From Desulfosoma sp. (GTDB lineage: Bacteria; Desulfobacterota; Syntrophobacteria; Syntrophobacterales; DSM-9756), in contig JBBFKY010000002.1 of the NCBI GenBank assembly GCA_037481875.1, forward strand, positions 229,264 through 293,263: 64,000 nucleotides of DNA. The letters run 5' to 3'. This document shows positions 16,462 through 25,770 of the stretch, piece by piece. The position numbers were made by a program, and so were the translations under genes. Every line of letters starts with the position of its first letter. Position 1 is the first letter of the stretch. Below the pieces are notes generated by a model. That model did no database searches, had not been told where the DNA came from, and saw nothing but the letters and a program-made list of their open reading frames with translations.

Positions 16462-18072
16462 ATGGCCCGTAAAGAAATCTTGCCTAAGGATGTCGCTCGG
16501 TATCTGAGGGACCTCTTTGACAAGCTACCCTACGACGTCACCATTCTCGTATTCTCGGACAAGAGACATGCGGAGATGGATGAAGCGGTCAAAACTTTTG
16601 TTTCCATGTTCAAGGACTTGTCCAGTAAGGTTCATATGTTCCACAAGGACCTTGGTGACCCCGAAGCCGCAACCTTTCAGGTGGATCGCACGCCCGTACT
16701 CCTTTTTTGCCCGGATCGCTATCACGTGCGCTATCTGGGACTGCCTTTAGGCGAAGAAGGTCGTACCCTGGTGGAAACCATCATCCACATGGGAACGCGT
16801 TCCGATGGCTTGAGCGATCAGTCGAAAAAAGTCCTTTCCAAGCTGGCAGAAAAACGCCACATTAAGGTATTTGTCAGCGCCACTTGCCCGTATTGCCCCC
16901 AACAGGCGATCAATGCGGTCAAGGCCGCCGTAGCGTTGCCTGAAAAGGTTTCCGTGGAAATTGTCGATATCGAATTCAACCCTGATTTGGCGAGAGCTTA
17001 CGAAGCTTTCAGCGTGCCCCAGGTCATAGCCAACGAAACCCTCACGGCTCAAGGAGCTCAGCCCGAAGAACTTTTTATGGCTTCTTTAGTGAAACTGGTA
17101 CCTCAGACCATTTTCATTCCGGACATCGATGCGGAAGAAGTGCAAACGGATCTTGTCATTGTGGGCGGAGGTCCCGCCGGATTGACAGCGGGCATTTATG
17201 CCGTCCGAAGCGGACTTCGAGCCGTGGTTGTGGAGCGAGGGAATTTAGGAGGCCAAGTGGCCAGCACACCCATGGTCGAAAACTATCCGGGATTAAGCCG
17301 TGTGCCCGGAAAAACGCTCGTGGATATCATGGTCTCCCATGCTCTGGAATATGTGAAGATCTTCCCCAATGAAGAGGTCGTGGAGGTTCATCCTAACGAG
17401 GAGATAGAAGTTTTGACCACGCGGCGGCGATTTAGGGCTCGGGCAGTGCTTCTGGCGACAGGAGCCTCTTATCGGCGGTTAGGAGTCCCTGGAGAGGAAC
17501 GGCTGGCTGGTCGAGGGGTAAGTTATTGTAGCACTTGCGATGGTCCTTTGTACCGAGGCAAAAAGGCTTTGGTGATCGGAGGCGGCAATAGTGCTGTCAC
17601 AGAAGCTTTGCACCTGAATCACATCGGGGTGAAAGTCACTCTGGTGCACCGTCGCGATGCCCTCCGAGCCCAAGAACATTTGGTGAAGTCCCTCGAGACG
17701 TCCGAAATCCCGGTGCTGTGGAACACGGAAGTGCAAGAGATCGTGGGCGATCGCTTGGTCAAATCCGTTATTCTCAAGAATAATAAAACCGGAGAGACTT
17801 TTTCTCGTGAAACGGATGCGGTCTTTGTGGCCATAGGATACGTGGCGGAAACCACTCTGGCCCAAAAACTCGGGCTTCCACTCACCCCCGACGGGTTTGT
17901 GCAGCATGATGGGTCACACCGCACAATCATTGCCGGGATCTACACCGCAGGAGATGTGGAAGGAGGTTACCGGCAAATTGTGACAGCGACGGCAGCCGGG
18001 GCGGCAGCCGCCTTAACCATCTTTGAAGATCTCTCCAATCCCTATTGGACCCGGCACAAACAAACGGGATGA
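16462..18072 (+). CDS. Glutaredoxin-like (PDO-type) domain fused to thioredoxin reductase
   Basis: The ATG at 16462 follows GGAGGGGAGGGAGATGAT. The first ~220 residues form two thioredoxin folds. The first has no CxxC; the second has CPYC at about 142-145, the arrangement of AhpF N-termini and archaeal/bacterial protein disulfide oxidoreductases. The rest (from about 228) is a complete thioredoxin reductase with FAD motif GGGPAG at 235, redox-active CSTC near 356, NAD(P)-binding GGGNSA near 373 and the C-terminal TAGDVEGG. The 536-residue protein should carry electrons from NAD(P)H through FAD to its own glutaredoxin-like domain and on to disulfide or peroxiredoxin partners. No ahpC is adjacent, so an AhpF role is not supported by context. 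Confidence 0.9.
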   Translation: MARKEILPKDVARYLRDLFDKLPYDVTILVFSDKRHAEMDEAVKTFVSMFKDLSSKVHMFHKDLGDPEAATFQVDRTPVLLFCPDRYHVRYLGLPLGEEGRTLVETIIHMGTRSDGLSDQSKKVLSKLAEKRHIKVFVSATCPYCPQQAINAVKAAVALPEKVSVEIVDIEFNPDLARAYEAFSVPQVIANETLTAQGAQPEELFMASLVKLVPQTIFIPDIDAEEVQTDLVIVGGGPAGLTAGIYAVRSGLRAVVVERGNLGGQVASTPMVENYPGLSRVPGKTLVDIMVSHALEYVKIFPNEEVVEVHPNEEIEVLTTRRRFRARAVLLATGASYRRLGVPGEERLAGRGVSYCSTCDGPLYRGKKALVIGGGNSAVTEALHLNHIGVKVTLVHRRDALRAQEHLVKSLETSEIPVLWNTEVQEIVGDRLVKSVILKNNKTGETFSRETDAVFVAIGYVAETTLAQKLGLPLTPDGFVQHDGSHRTIIAGIYTAGDVEGGYRQIVTATAAGAAAALTIFEDLSNPYWTRHKQTG

Positions 18073-18196
18073 TTGGTGTATGTCTTGAGTTTTCAACAGC
18101 CCTTCACAGGGAAGGGTGTTCAGGCATGCCTTAGGAGCCCTTTGCAAGTTACTCAAATAGAGCCTTTCCTCATCCCCGCGAGGGCGTCCACCGCAC

Positions 18197-18217
18197 AAAA
18201 AGCGGGCCCAAACCCGC
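18197..18217 (-). terminator. Intrinsic terminator of the HDOD-kinase gene
   Basis: Read on the minus strand, a GCGGG/CCCGC stem with a six-base loop (18202-18217) is followed by TTTTT (18197-18201). It lies 45 bases beyond the stop of the minus-strand kinase gene. On the plus strand it is followed only by ATTTTC and could weakly serve the reductase gene as well. Confidence 0.6.
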
Positions 18218-18261
18218 ATTTTCAAATAAACAGCTTTCTGTTTCGACTTTCGATGAAGCTT

Positions 18262-21200
18262 TTAGGATTCCTGTTCTATGAGGTGGCGCACGAATTCTTT
18301 GTCTTCTTCAGAGGTGTTTTCGAAGTGCACGCCCACCAGATAGGAGCCTCCGTGACCGTTGGTGGCATTGACTCGGGACCACACCACGCGTCCCACGAAG
18401 CGCCGCTGGGTTTCATGATCCGCTTTGAGGTTTAGGGAGATCGTCGCCTCCGGGTTCAAGGGCACATGACAGTCGACGAGCATGCCTTCCTCACTCAGGT
18501 TCATGGTGCTGGCCAGAAAAGTGGTACCCTCCGTTTCCACCATCACAGGGCGTTTCACTCTCTTTCTCTGAAAGCGGCGCCTTTCCTTCATGGGCACCAC
18601 CCTTTGAAGGGTTTCCGAGAGCTTGCGAATGGTAAACGGTTTGGTGATCAACGCGGCGAAGCCGAATTCTGCAAACCGGTCCACGACCTCGTCCTGAACG
18701 TAGCCGCTGGAAACAATGACCTTAGCCGAAGGGTCCAGGGCGAGAATTCGTTCCATCGTTTCTTTGGCACCCATTCCCCCTCGAACGGTCAAATCCAAAA
18801 TAGCGGCCGCAAAGGGTCTCTCCTGCATAAGGGCCGCTTCGTATTTTTCTATGGCTTCCCGACCATCCTTGGCCATGTCCGCCTCGTAGCCAAGATGCGT
18901 CAACATTTCTCGAACAATGTTTCGCACAGATTCCTCGTCGTCCATGACCAAAATGCGGCCTCGACCCGTCTGGATCGCCTCGGCTTCTGCAGAAACCGAG
19001 GGCGGCACCGCATCCGCTGCAGGAAGGTACAGGTGAAAAACCGTTCCTTTTCCTTCCTGGGACTCCACCGTCACGCACCCTCCATGACGTTTCATCACCG
19101 AATAGACAATGGCAAGGCCGAGCCCTGTCCCTTTTTCGGCGGTGCGGTCTTTAGTGGTAAAGTAAGGATCGAAAATGCGATCCAGGTATTCCGCTTTTAT
19201 CCCAACTCCTTCATCACGAAAGGCGATATGCACATAGGAGCCACTAGGTAAAGGTAAACCCGTCTCCTCATTCACTTCGCAATTCTCCGCCGAAATCCAC
19301 ACCGTTCCTCCATTGGGCATGGCTTGCTTGGCGTTGATAAGCAGATTGCTGATCACCTGATGCATTTGGGCCACATCCACATCCACAGGGCGTAAATCTT
19401 TAGGAAGATCAAAATGAACCCTTACGTTGGACCCTGAAAGCACAAAATCTGCCCCCTCTCGAAGAAGATCCGATATGGCCGTCGTCTTTTTGATCGGCGC
19501 TCCGCCCTTACCTAGTCTCAACAATTGCTGGGTCAGTTCTTTGGCACGATGAACACCCTTTTCCGCTTCCGAAAGCCGAGACTCAAGCTTTTCGGGATCG
19601 TTCAGGTACATGCGGGCCAGGTTAAGGTTTCCTAAGATGCCCATCATAATGTTGTTAAAATCATGGGCAATACCTCCAGCCAGAATACGAATGGAGTCCA
19701 GTTTACGAGCTCGAAGCACCTCCGTTTCCATCTTCTTTTGATAGGTCAAGTCACGAATGGCAAAGATCACGCCCAAGGTTCGACCTTCTTCATCAATGAT
19801 GGGGGCGGCACACATGGCCACAGGCTTGACCGACCCTTCTCGAGTCTTTAAAGCCAGCTCGTTGGAGTATTCCACAGGGCCGCCTTTCGCCACAACCAAG
19901 CCAACGGGATTTGGCAGAGGTTCATCAGTCGGGGTGCGCACCAGACGCAGCACGTCTGCGGCCGACTTTCCAAGGACTTCCTCCTCGTTCCAGCCTGTCA
20001 GCTTGGAAGCTCCTTCGTTGAAAAGAACCACGCGGCCCTCCGTATCCGTCGCAATGACCGCCTCGGCTATGCTCTTGAGCGTCACGGCAAGACGCTCTTT
20101 TTCATCTCGATACCTCGCTTGGGCCTCTCGAAGCTCCTTCATGGTACGACCGGCTTGAGCCAGGGCCGCGGAGAGCTTGTCATTGAGGTCCCGAGACTTT
20201 TCCACCAGCCGAATCTGGCGCACCGCTGATGACAGCACGCGACCCAGCTTTTCGTAGACACTTAGAGGACGTGCCGCATCCGGTTCCTCATAATGAAGAG
20301 ACTCTTCGTGAAGAATGGCTTCTCCTACGACGGTGTCGTCTACAACAATCGGCACGGCGATAAAGGGAGGGTGATACTGCACACGGCGATCCATAAGGGC
20401 GCCACCAGCCGTGAAGCTGTAGCGTTTGCGAAAACCACCGAGGAGCTGACGCATCTCAAAGGGCATACTATTAAGCGTTTCCCGGCCGTTCCCTCCCTCC
20501 TTGGACAAGGTAAAAGAACGGGGCGCATCCTCGGCTTTCCACCAGCACCCGTGAAGCGTGGGGCTTGAATCGTCCCAGACGTAGACCACCCCTTGATCCA
20601 CACCCAAAACCTCGGCCACTCGCCCCGCGGCCTCTTCCACCATGGTGGGGATGTTCCCAAGAACGGGAAGCACCGTCTCCAAGTCTTCTAAAGCCTCTGG
20701 TTCCCTTTCACGTCGACCTGCGCTTTCCAGCCGTAAACCCTGGGAAGCCATTCGACTCAGATGCTGATTGGCCCGCTGTAAGGCACGGAAATAAAAAGAG
20801 ATTTCATCCTGTTCAAAATCCAGCAGAGCGGTTCGAGCACTATAGCGCTTGGCGATGCGGCTTTTAACTTCATGGCAGTCCGTAAGGTTCAATCCGAAGT
20901 GGGACAGAAGCGTCGGGTCAGGGTTTCGAAAGAGTTCCACAGCCACCGCATCCGCCATGAGCTCGTGCACCACATGGTCCGACAGATTGATCAAGAGGCT
21001 CAGATCTCGAATCTCAGGATCCGGAATATCCATCATGGACAGGACGTCCGGGCTGTGATGATGCCACCATAAAGGAAAAGTAAGGATGGGAGGAAGTTCC
21101 CACTTTTCCGCAAGCCAGCGTGCCACCGTGGCATGATCGACACCTAAAAGATCCTGTTCCGCCTCAGCCATGGTGACACCCCGCTCACGAGCCGCCTTTT

Positions 21201-21729
21201 CCACTTCTTGATAAGTTTCGGCGGCGCATTCCACAAAAAGGAGCTTACCCACATCGTGCAAAAGTCCCAGGACAAAGGCTTCCGACGCTCTTTTTGGCAG
21301 AACTTTTTCCGCAAACAACTCACAACACACGGCACAAGCCAGCGAATGCTCCCAGAGAGCCTGTTGATCCTTGCGTGCTTTTCGTCGCAACTCCTTGATA
21401 AGGGATTCGGAAACCGTCACGCTCAGCAGCACGCACCGAAGCTGTTCCACGCCGAGCAAGGCCACGGCCCTTTGCAAAGTGGCCACCTTTTTTGAAAGGC
21501 CGTAATAACTGGAATTGACAAGGCGAAGAAGCTTCATGGCCAGTCCCTGGTCCGTTTCCAGAAGCTTGACCACGCGCTCCATGTCAGGCCGGGCTTGGGT
21601 CAGGGCATTGAGGATGTTGGAAGCCACAGCGGGGGCTGAGGGAAGGGCTTCCAGGGTTCGAATCACCTTGCGTACTTCGTCACGAAAAGATCCGTTGACA
21701 GGTTTCGTGCTTCTTCCCTTCTCGGTCAT
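18262..21729 (-). CDS. HDOD-GAF-PAS-histidine kinase-REC-PilZ multidomain signalling protein
   Basis: The ATG at 21729 (AAGG upstream) is preferred to an in-frame TTG at 21747. The 1155-residue protein has, in order: an HDOD domain (about 20-290, LLHDVGKLL near 157, LVNSSYYGLS); a GAF-like region (about 360-510); a coiled coil; a PAS domain (from about 553); a HisKA domain with GGIAHDFNN near 690; an ATPase domain (NLLINAKQAM, GTGLGLAIVY); a receiver domain from about 925 with its Asp in AILDLTVRGG; and a C-terminal PilZ domain (RRRFQRKRVKRP, NLSEEG) from about 1048. PilZ domains bind c-di-GMP, although the RxxxR motif here is only approximate. The protein could tie a phosphorelay to c-di-GMP level and to HDOD signalling. 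It has no membrane segments and no adjacent partner. Confidence 0.9.
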   Translation of the reverse strand: MTEKGRSTKPVNGSFRDEVRKVIRTLEALPSAPAVASNILNALTQARPDMERVVKLLETDQGLAMKLLRLVNSSYYGLSKKVATLQRAVALLGVEQLRCVLLSVTVSESLIKELRRKARKDQQALWEHSLACAVCCELFAEKVLPKRASEAFVLGLLHDVGKLLFVECAAETYQEVEKAARERGVTMAEAEQDLLGVDHATVARWLAEKWELPPILTFPLWWHHHSPDVLSMMDIPDPEIRDLSLLINLSDHVVHELMADAVAVELFRNPDPTLLSHFGLNLTDCHEVKSRIAKRYSARTALLDFEQDEISFYFRALQRANQHLSRMASQGLRLESAGRREREPEALEDLETVLPVLGNIPTMVEEAAGRVAEVLGVDQGVVYVWDDSSPTLHGCWWKAEDAPRSFTLSKEGGNGRETLNSMPFEMRQLLGGFRKRYSFTAGGALMDRRVQYHPPFIAVPIVVDDTVVGEAILHEESLHYEEPDAARPLSVYEKLGRVLSSAVRQIRLVEKSRDLNDKLSAALAQAGRTMKELREAQARYRDEKERLAVTLKSIAEAVIATDTEGRVVLFNEGASKLTGWNEEEVLGKSAADVLRLVRTPTDEPLPNPVGLVVAKGGPVEYSNELALKTREGSVKPVAMCAAPIIDEEGRTLGVIFAIRDLTYQKKMETEVLRARKLDSIRILAGGIAHDFNNIMMGILGNLNLARMYLNDPEKLESRLSEAEKGVHRAKELTQQLLRLGKGGAPIKKTTAISDLLREGADFVLSGSNVRVHFDLPKDLRPVDVDVAQMHQVISNLLINAKQAMPNGGTVWISAENCEVNEETGLPLPSGSYVHIAFRDEGVGIKAEYLDRIFDPYFTTKDRTAEKGTGLGLAIVYSVMKRHGGCVTVESQEGKGTVFHLYLPAADAVPPSVSAEAEAIQTGRGRILVMDDEESVRNIVREMLTHLGYEADMAKDGREAIEKYEAALMQERPFAAAILDLTVRGGMGAKETMERILALDPSAKVIVSSGYVQDEVVDRFAEFGFAALITKPFTIRKLSETLQRVVPMKERRRFQRKRVKRPVMVETEGTTFLASTMNLSEEGMLVDCHVPLNPEATISLNLKADHETQRRFVGRVVWSRVNATNGHGGSYLVGVHFENTSEEDKEFVRHLIEQES

Positions 21730-22290
21730 TTGGGTTACCTTGGGCAAGAGTCATCATCTGGGGAAAGTCCACCAACTCCTCAGTCTTTTATTCGGCAAGA
21801 CATTCCAAGAACTCAAGGAAAAAATCAAAGCCGTGCGGACCTGGCCGATCCTTCTCGATCCCCACGCCCAGAGACTGGATAATTTGAATCCATGCGTGGC
21901 ATTCCTGGATCCAAATGATCCATGAACTGGAGGAAGCCGTTGGAACGCCAGGACACAGCACCAGCGGCCCCCATGCTTTCTCGTGGATCGGTTCTTTGCG
22001 GTCCTTAAGGGTGCCTCAGAACTTTTTGCTTTACAGGAGTGTTTATTCGGTATTCGCTGGGAATTAAGTATTCAACGGAGGCACGTTGCTTAGAAAAGCA
22101 CCCAGGACCTCTTGGCGAAGGGGCCGGGTTCCTCCACTCAAACCTATGATACGCCTTCAGGGGGAAAAATGCGCTGGATAAAACCTCTTTTTCTGGCGCG
22201 GTTTTTGATATGATGCTTTCTAACGACAAGGGCTGATATGTCGGCGGTCGATGCCTTTGCAAGCTTTGACTTTTGGCGAGATGCAGTCTT
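21730..22290. other. Divergent intergenic region upstream of the ZraSR-like operon
   Basis: About 560 bases without a supported gene. A candidate sigma-54 promoter lies at 22193-22209. Two direct GTATTC motifs lie near 22050-22075. Nothing else was recognised. Confidence 0.5.
22193..22209 (+). promoter_or_regulatory. Candidate sigma-54 (-24/-12) promoter
   Basis: CTGGCGCGGTTTTTGAT fits the consensus YTGGCACGRNNNTTGCW at all but two defined positions (A to G in the -24 box, C to A in the -12 GC). The GG and GA dinucleotides are correctly spaced. It lies 81 bases before the kinase start, and the operon encodes a sigma-54 activator, so autoregulation is plausible. The lost C at -12 is a real weakness. 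Confidence 0.5.
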
Positions 22291-24120
22291 ATGGCGAAAC
22301 GTCCTTCACTCTTTCCTCTGAAACCTGGCCCTGCCGTGGATGGTCCGTGGTTTTCGCCGTGGCTGATTCTTGGGGCGGTAGGTCTTTTAGCCGTTATCCT
22401 CAGCGTGGTGGCTTTTAGAAATGCGGATCGGGAACGGCGCTTCATGGAAGCTGCCCTTTCCGCTCAAGCTCATACGCTCATGGAATCCCTTGAAGCCGGA
22501 ACTCGAACCGGCATGATGGGCCGCATGGGATGGGGACGGCACCACGTGCAGATGCTCATGGAACAAATGGCACAAGAACCATCCGTCCTTTACCTTCGCC
22601 TTGTGGATCAATCAGGACGCGTCATGGCTTCGAGCCATGCTGAAGAAACAGGGCAGGAAATTCCTCCGACACATCAAGCGGCGCTTTCCGGGCATGCCTA
22701 TACCGATTTTCAAGGGAAAAAGGTCTTTGAAGTGGTTCGCGCTTATCAACCCTGGGCGCGCTGTGCCACGAGTCCGCGAGGACCCTGTACAGGAGAAGGA
22801 GCAAGACAAGGTCATGGAAAGGCTCGAGGTCAGATGGGTCAAGGACAGGATCCCTTCGCTCAAGCCGGACCCTTGCGGCTCGTGGTAGGCTTGGATGCCA
22901 CGCCTTTGAAAGAAGCCGTCCGCCAGGACATCTTTCATCACGTGGTTCTTCTAGCCTCCCTGTTTGCTCTGGGCGCCACCGGCTTGGTCGCCCTCTTTTG
23001 GGCTCACGGCTATCGGCTGGCTCGTCGATCCCTAAGAACCATGGAAGTCATGACCCAGGCCATCTTTTCTCGCATGCCCGTGGGTCTTGTCGCCACGGAT
23101 TCGCACGGTATCATCCGCCAAATCAATCCGGCCGCCGCATCCCTGCTGGGTCCTCTTGTGAAGCCAGGCGGCAGCTTAAAGGATTTTCCAGGATTGGAAA
23201 ACCTGAGGAGCCGCCTGGAACGGGGGGAAGACCCCGTTGAAGACAATATCCTTTGCGAAACGGGGCGAAAGTCGCGAAAAGCTCTGCTTGTCCACGCCAC
23301 GGCGATCCAGGAAAGCGAAAAAAGTCCTGCGGGCTTTGTCTTCTTGCTTTCAGACATGACCACCGTACGAAACCTGGAAGAAAAACTTCGCCGGCATGAA
23401 CGTTTGGCAGCCTTAGGGAAACTTGCCTCGGGAGTAGCCCACGAAATTCGTAACCCCTTGAGCTCCATTAAAGGGTTTGCGGCGATTCTTGCTCGCAAGG
23501 CGTCCAATGATGCCTCAGCCCAGGAAGTGGCGCGAACCATGACCCATGAAGTGGACCGGCTGAATCGAGTCATTTCGGAACTGCTGGAATTTGCCCGCCC
23601 TGCTGAATTGGACCTTAATCCTGTCTGTCTTCAAGACATCATTGAACACACTCTAAAGCTCGTGGAAAGAGATGCCGCTCATGCAGGGGTGGAACTGGCT
23701 GTGGATCTATCCCCACCCGATTTGATGGTCGTTGTGGACGCCGACCGCTTTTCTCAAGTTTTGCTAAACCTCTACCTCAATGCCGTCCAAGCCATGGATC
23801 GAGGCGGAAAACTCACCGTCCGCGCCTTCATGGATCAGGAGTTTCTTCGAGTGGAGGTGGAGGATACGGGACCGGGAATTCCTGCGGAGGTCGTAGGGCA
23901 TATCTTTGATCCCTATTTCACCACGAAACCTACAGGTGTGGGATTGGGTTTGGCCATCGTTCATAAGATCATAGACGCCCACGGCGGCGAAATTGTGGTG
24001 GACCCTTCCACGGAACAAGGAACCCGATTTGTGATTCGCCTTCCTCAGAAGGTTTCGAAACCTTCCCTTGCGGCAAGCCCAAAAATTATGAAGGAAGGGG
24101 AAAACCAACCGGTTGGTTGA
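22291..24120 (+). CDS. ZraS/HydH-like membrane sensor histidine kinase
   Basis: The ATG at 22291 is preferred to a TTG at 22273 because the membrane segment follows directly. The 609-residue protein has a membrane segment (about 18-40) and a periplasmic domain with the HydH-type GTRTGMMGRMGW. A Gly/Gln-rich insert follows (about 155-190), then a second membrane segment (about 218-238), a PAS domain, a HisKA with AHEIRNPL near 383, and an ATPase domain (NLYLNAVQAM, GVGLGLAIVH). ZraS/HydH sensors respond to periplasmic zinc or envelope stress; the signal here is not established. The gene precedes its NtrC-family regulator by 58 bases. Confidence 0.88.
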   Translation: MAKRPSLFPLKPGPAVDGPWFSPWLILGAVGLLAVILSVVAFRNADRERRFMEAALSAQAHTLMESLEAGTRTGMMGRMGWGRHHVQMLMEQMAQEPSVLYLRLVDQSGRVMASSHAEETGQEIPPTHQAALSGHAYTDFQGKKVFEVVRAYQPWARCATSPRGPCTGEGARQGHGKARGQMGQGQDPFAQAGPLRLVVGLDATPLKEAVRQDIFHHVVLLASLFALGATGLVALFWAHGYRLARRSLRTMEVMTQAIFSRMPVGLVATDSHGIIRQINPAAASLLGPLVKPGGSLKDFPGLENLRSRLERGEDPVEDNILCETGRKSRKALLVHATAIQESEKSPAGFVFLLSDMTTVRNLEEKLRRHERLAALGKLASGVAHEIRNPLSSIKGFAAILARKASNDASAQEVARTMTHEVDRLNRVISELLEFARPAELDLNPVCLQDIIEHTLKLVERDAAHAGVELAVDLSPPDLMVVVDADRFSQVLLNLYLNAVQAMDRGGKLTVRAFMDQEFLRVEVEDTGPGIPAEVVGHIFDPYFTTKPTGVGLGLAIVHKIIDAHGGEIVVDPSTEQGTRFVIRLPQKVSKPSLAASPKIMKEGENQPVG

Positions 24121-24178
24121 AGAAATTGGAATGTCGGCACCGAACACCCTCACATGGAAAGGAAAACGAAAGAGAGCC

Positions 24179-25579
24179 ATGAAAGGCAAAAGTCCCGCCC
24201 ATATTCTCATCGTGGATGACGATCCGGCCCATCGGCTGATGCTCACCACACTTCTTGAGGATTGGGGATATCGAGTGCATGAGGCGGATGGAGGACTTTC
24301 CGCCGTTCAAAGAGTGCAGGAGCAGCCTCTGGATGCCGTGATCATGGATGTGCGCATGCCCGACATGGACGGTATCGAGGCCACACGACGTATCCATCAC
24401 TATAACCCGGCTTTGCCGGTGATCGTGCTCACCGCTTTTTCGTCGGTCCCCTCGGCTGTGGAAGCCCTCAAGGCAGGCGCCTACGATTATCTCACCAAGC
24501 CCCTGGATTTTGACGCTCTGCGCCTTACCCTGAATCGAGCTTTAGAACACATGCAGTTACGCACTGAAAACGAGGAGCTACGAGAGCAACTGGCCAAATT
24601 GCGTCTGCCGGAAATCATCGGAAAAAGCACCGCCATGCAACGTCTTGTGGAACTGCTGGCTTTGGTGGCCCCTAGTGAAGCCACCGTGCTTATCACCGGG
24701 GAAAGCGGCACAGGAAAAGGTCTGGTGGCTCGAGCCATCCACGCCAACAGCCCGCGGAGTCACGGGCCTTTGGTGGAAGTCAACTGCGCCGCCATTCCTG
24801 AAAACCTTATGGAGTCTGAACTCTTCGGCCATGACAAAGGAGCCTTTACCGGAGCGGACAAGCCCCGTCGAGGGCGGTTTGCGCAAGCCGATGGAGGCTC
24901 CATTTTTCTTGACGAGGTAGGGGAATTGTCCCTGCCCATGCAGGCCAAGCTTCTTAGGGTCCTTCAGGATGGCCATATTCAAAGGGTGGGAAGTGACCAA
25001 ACCATTGCCGTGGATGTGCGCATTCTGGCAGCCACCAACAGGGACTTACAACGCATGACCCAAGAAGGCACCTTTCGCGAGGATCTCTATTACCGACTCA
25101 ACGTGGTCGCGGTGGAAGTCCCACCGCTTCGTGAGCGCAAGGAAGATATCCCCCTTCTCGTGGAACATTTCATCAAAACCTTTGCCTCCAAAAACAAAAG
25201 AGCGGTACGAGGAATAACACCTCGCGCCATGGACCTTCTCGTTAGATACGATTGGCCGGGAAATGTGCGTGAACTGGAAAACGTTATGGAACGAGCCGTC
25301 ATTTTGCTGCGAGGCGAGTATCTCACTGAGGCGGAACTTCCCCTGCACCTTCAAAGAACAGCAGCCTCCGTCCCTTTGACGCCCCAACGACAAGGAGACC
25401 ATGAAGACGAAGACCCAGCTCCATCCATGACGCTGGCGGAAATGGAAAGGCGTCTGATTGAACAGGTTCTAGAAGAAACGGGCGGGAACAAGAGCGAAGC
25501 GGCTCGGCGGCTCGGAATCACGCGTCGCACCTTAAAACTCAAGTTGAAAAAGTACGCCGAGGAATTCTCCTCCACTTAG
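24179..25579 (+). CDS. NtrC-family sigma-54-dependent response regulator (ZraR-like)
   Basis: The ATG at 24179 begins directly before the receiver domain; in-frame TTG (24113) and ATG (24131) starts upstream would add a basic extension. The 466-residue protein has a receiver domain (IVDDD, Asp in VIMDVRMP), an AAA+ domain with Walker A GESGTGKG and the sigma-54 contact loop GAFTGA, LDEVGEL for Walker B, and a C-terminal Fis-type helix-turn-helix (NKSEAARRLGITRRTL). It activates sigma-54 promoters when phosphorylated, presumably by the adjacent kinase. The candidate promoter at 22193 may be one of its own targets (inference). Confidence 0.93.
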   Translation: MKGKSPAHILIVDDDPAHRLMLTTLLEDWGYRVHEADGGLSAVQRVQEQPLDAVIMDVRMPDMDGIEATRRIHHYNPALPVIVLTAFSSVPSAVEALKAGAYDYLTKPLDFDALRLTLNRALEHMQLRTENEELREQLAKLRLPEIIGKSTAMQRLVELLALVAPSEATVLITGESGTGKGLVARAIHANSPRSHGPLVEVNCAAIPENLMESELFGHDKGAFTGADKPRRGRFAQADGGSIFLDEVGELSLPMQAKLLRVLQDGHIQRVGSDQTIAVDVRILAATNRDLQRMTQEGTFREDLYYRLNVVAVEVPPLRERKEDIPLLVEHFIKTFASKNKRAVRGITPRAMDLLVRYDWPGNVRELENVMERAVILLRGEYLTEAELPLHLQRTAASVPLTPQRQGDHEDEDPAPSMTLAEMERRLIEQVLEETGGNKSEAARRLGITRRTLKLKLKKYAEEFSST

Positions 25580-25673
25580 ATTTCAACACTTTTTCCAGGC
25601 ACATTATCAGCTTACTATTGTCCTTGAGCGTTCCTATAAGTGAAACACCTCTTGATTTTTTCGCCTTACATAC

Positions 25674-25688
25674 GGTATGCGTAATACC
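25674..25688. promoter_or_regulatory. Possible operator upstream of the Rrf2 regulator
   Basis: GGTATgcgtaATACC is a short inverted repeat, overlapping CATACGGTATG, 83 bases before the regulator start. A TTGATT lies about 17 bases upstream, so the dyad would overlap a promoter's -10 region. Autoregulation is inferred only from position. Confidence 0.3.
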
Positions 25689-25770
25689 ATTGAAGAACGC
25701 TCCGTGAATCCCACTTGTTTTGGGATCGAGCGGTGAGTTTGCAACCTCAAGGTAAAAGGAGAGCGCACCC

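Noticed and set aside
16462-18072. AhpF alkyl hydroperoxide reductase subunit
   Set aside because: The domain order is compatible, but no ahpC is adjacent, so only the general fusion is claimed.
18466-19251. A 261-codon plus-strand frame
   Set aside because: It is antisense to the kinase and receiver domains of the HDOD protein; the composition is His/Arg-rich shadow sequence.
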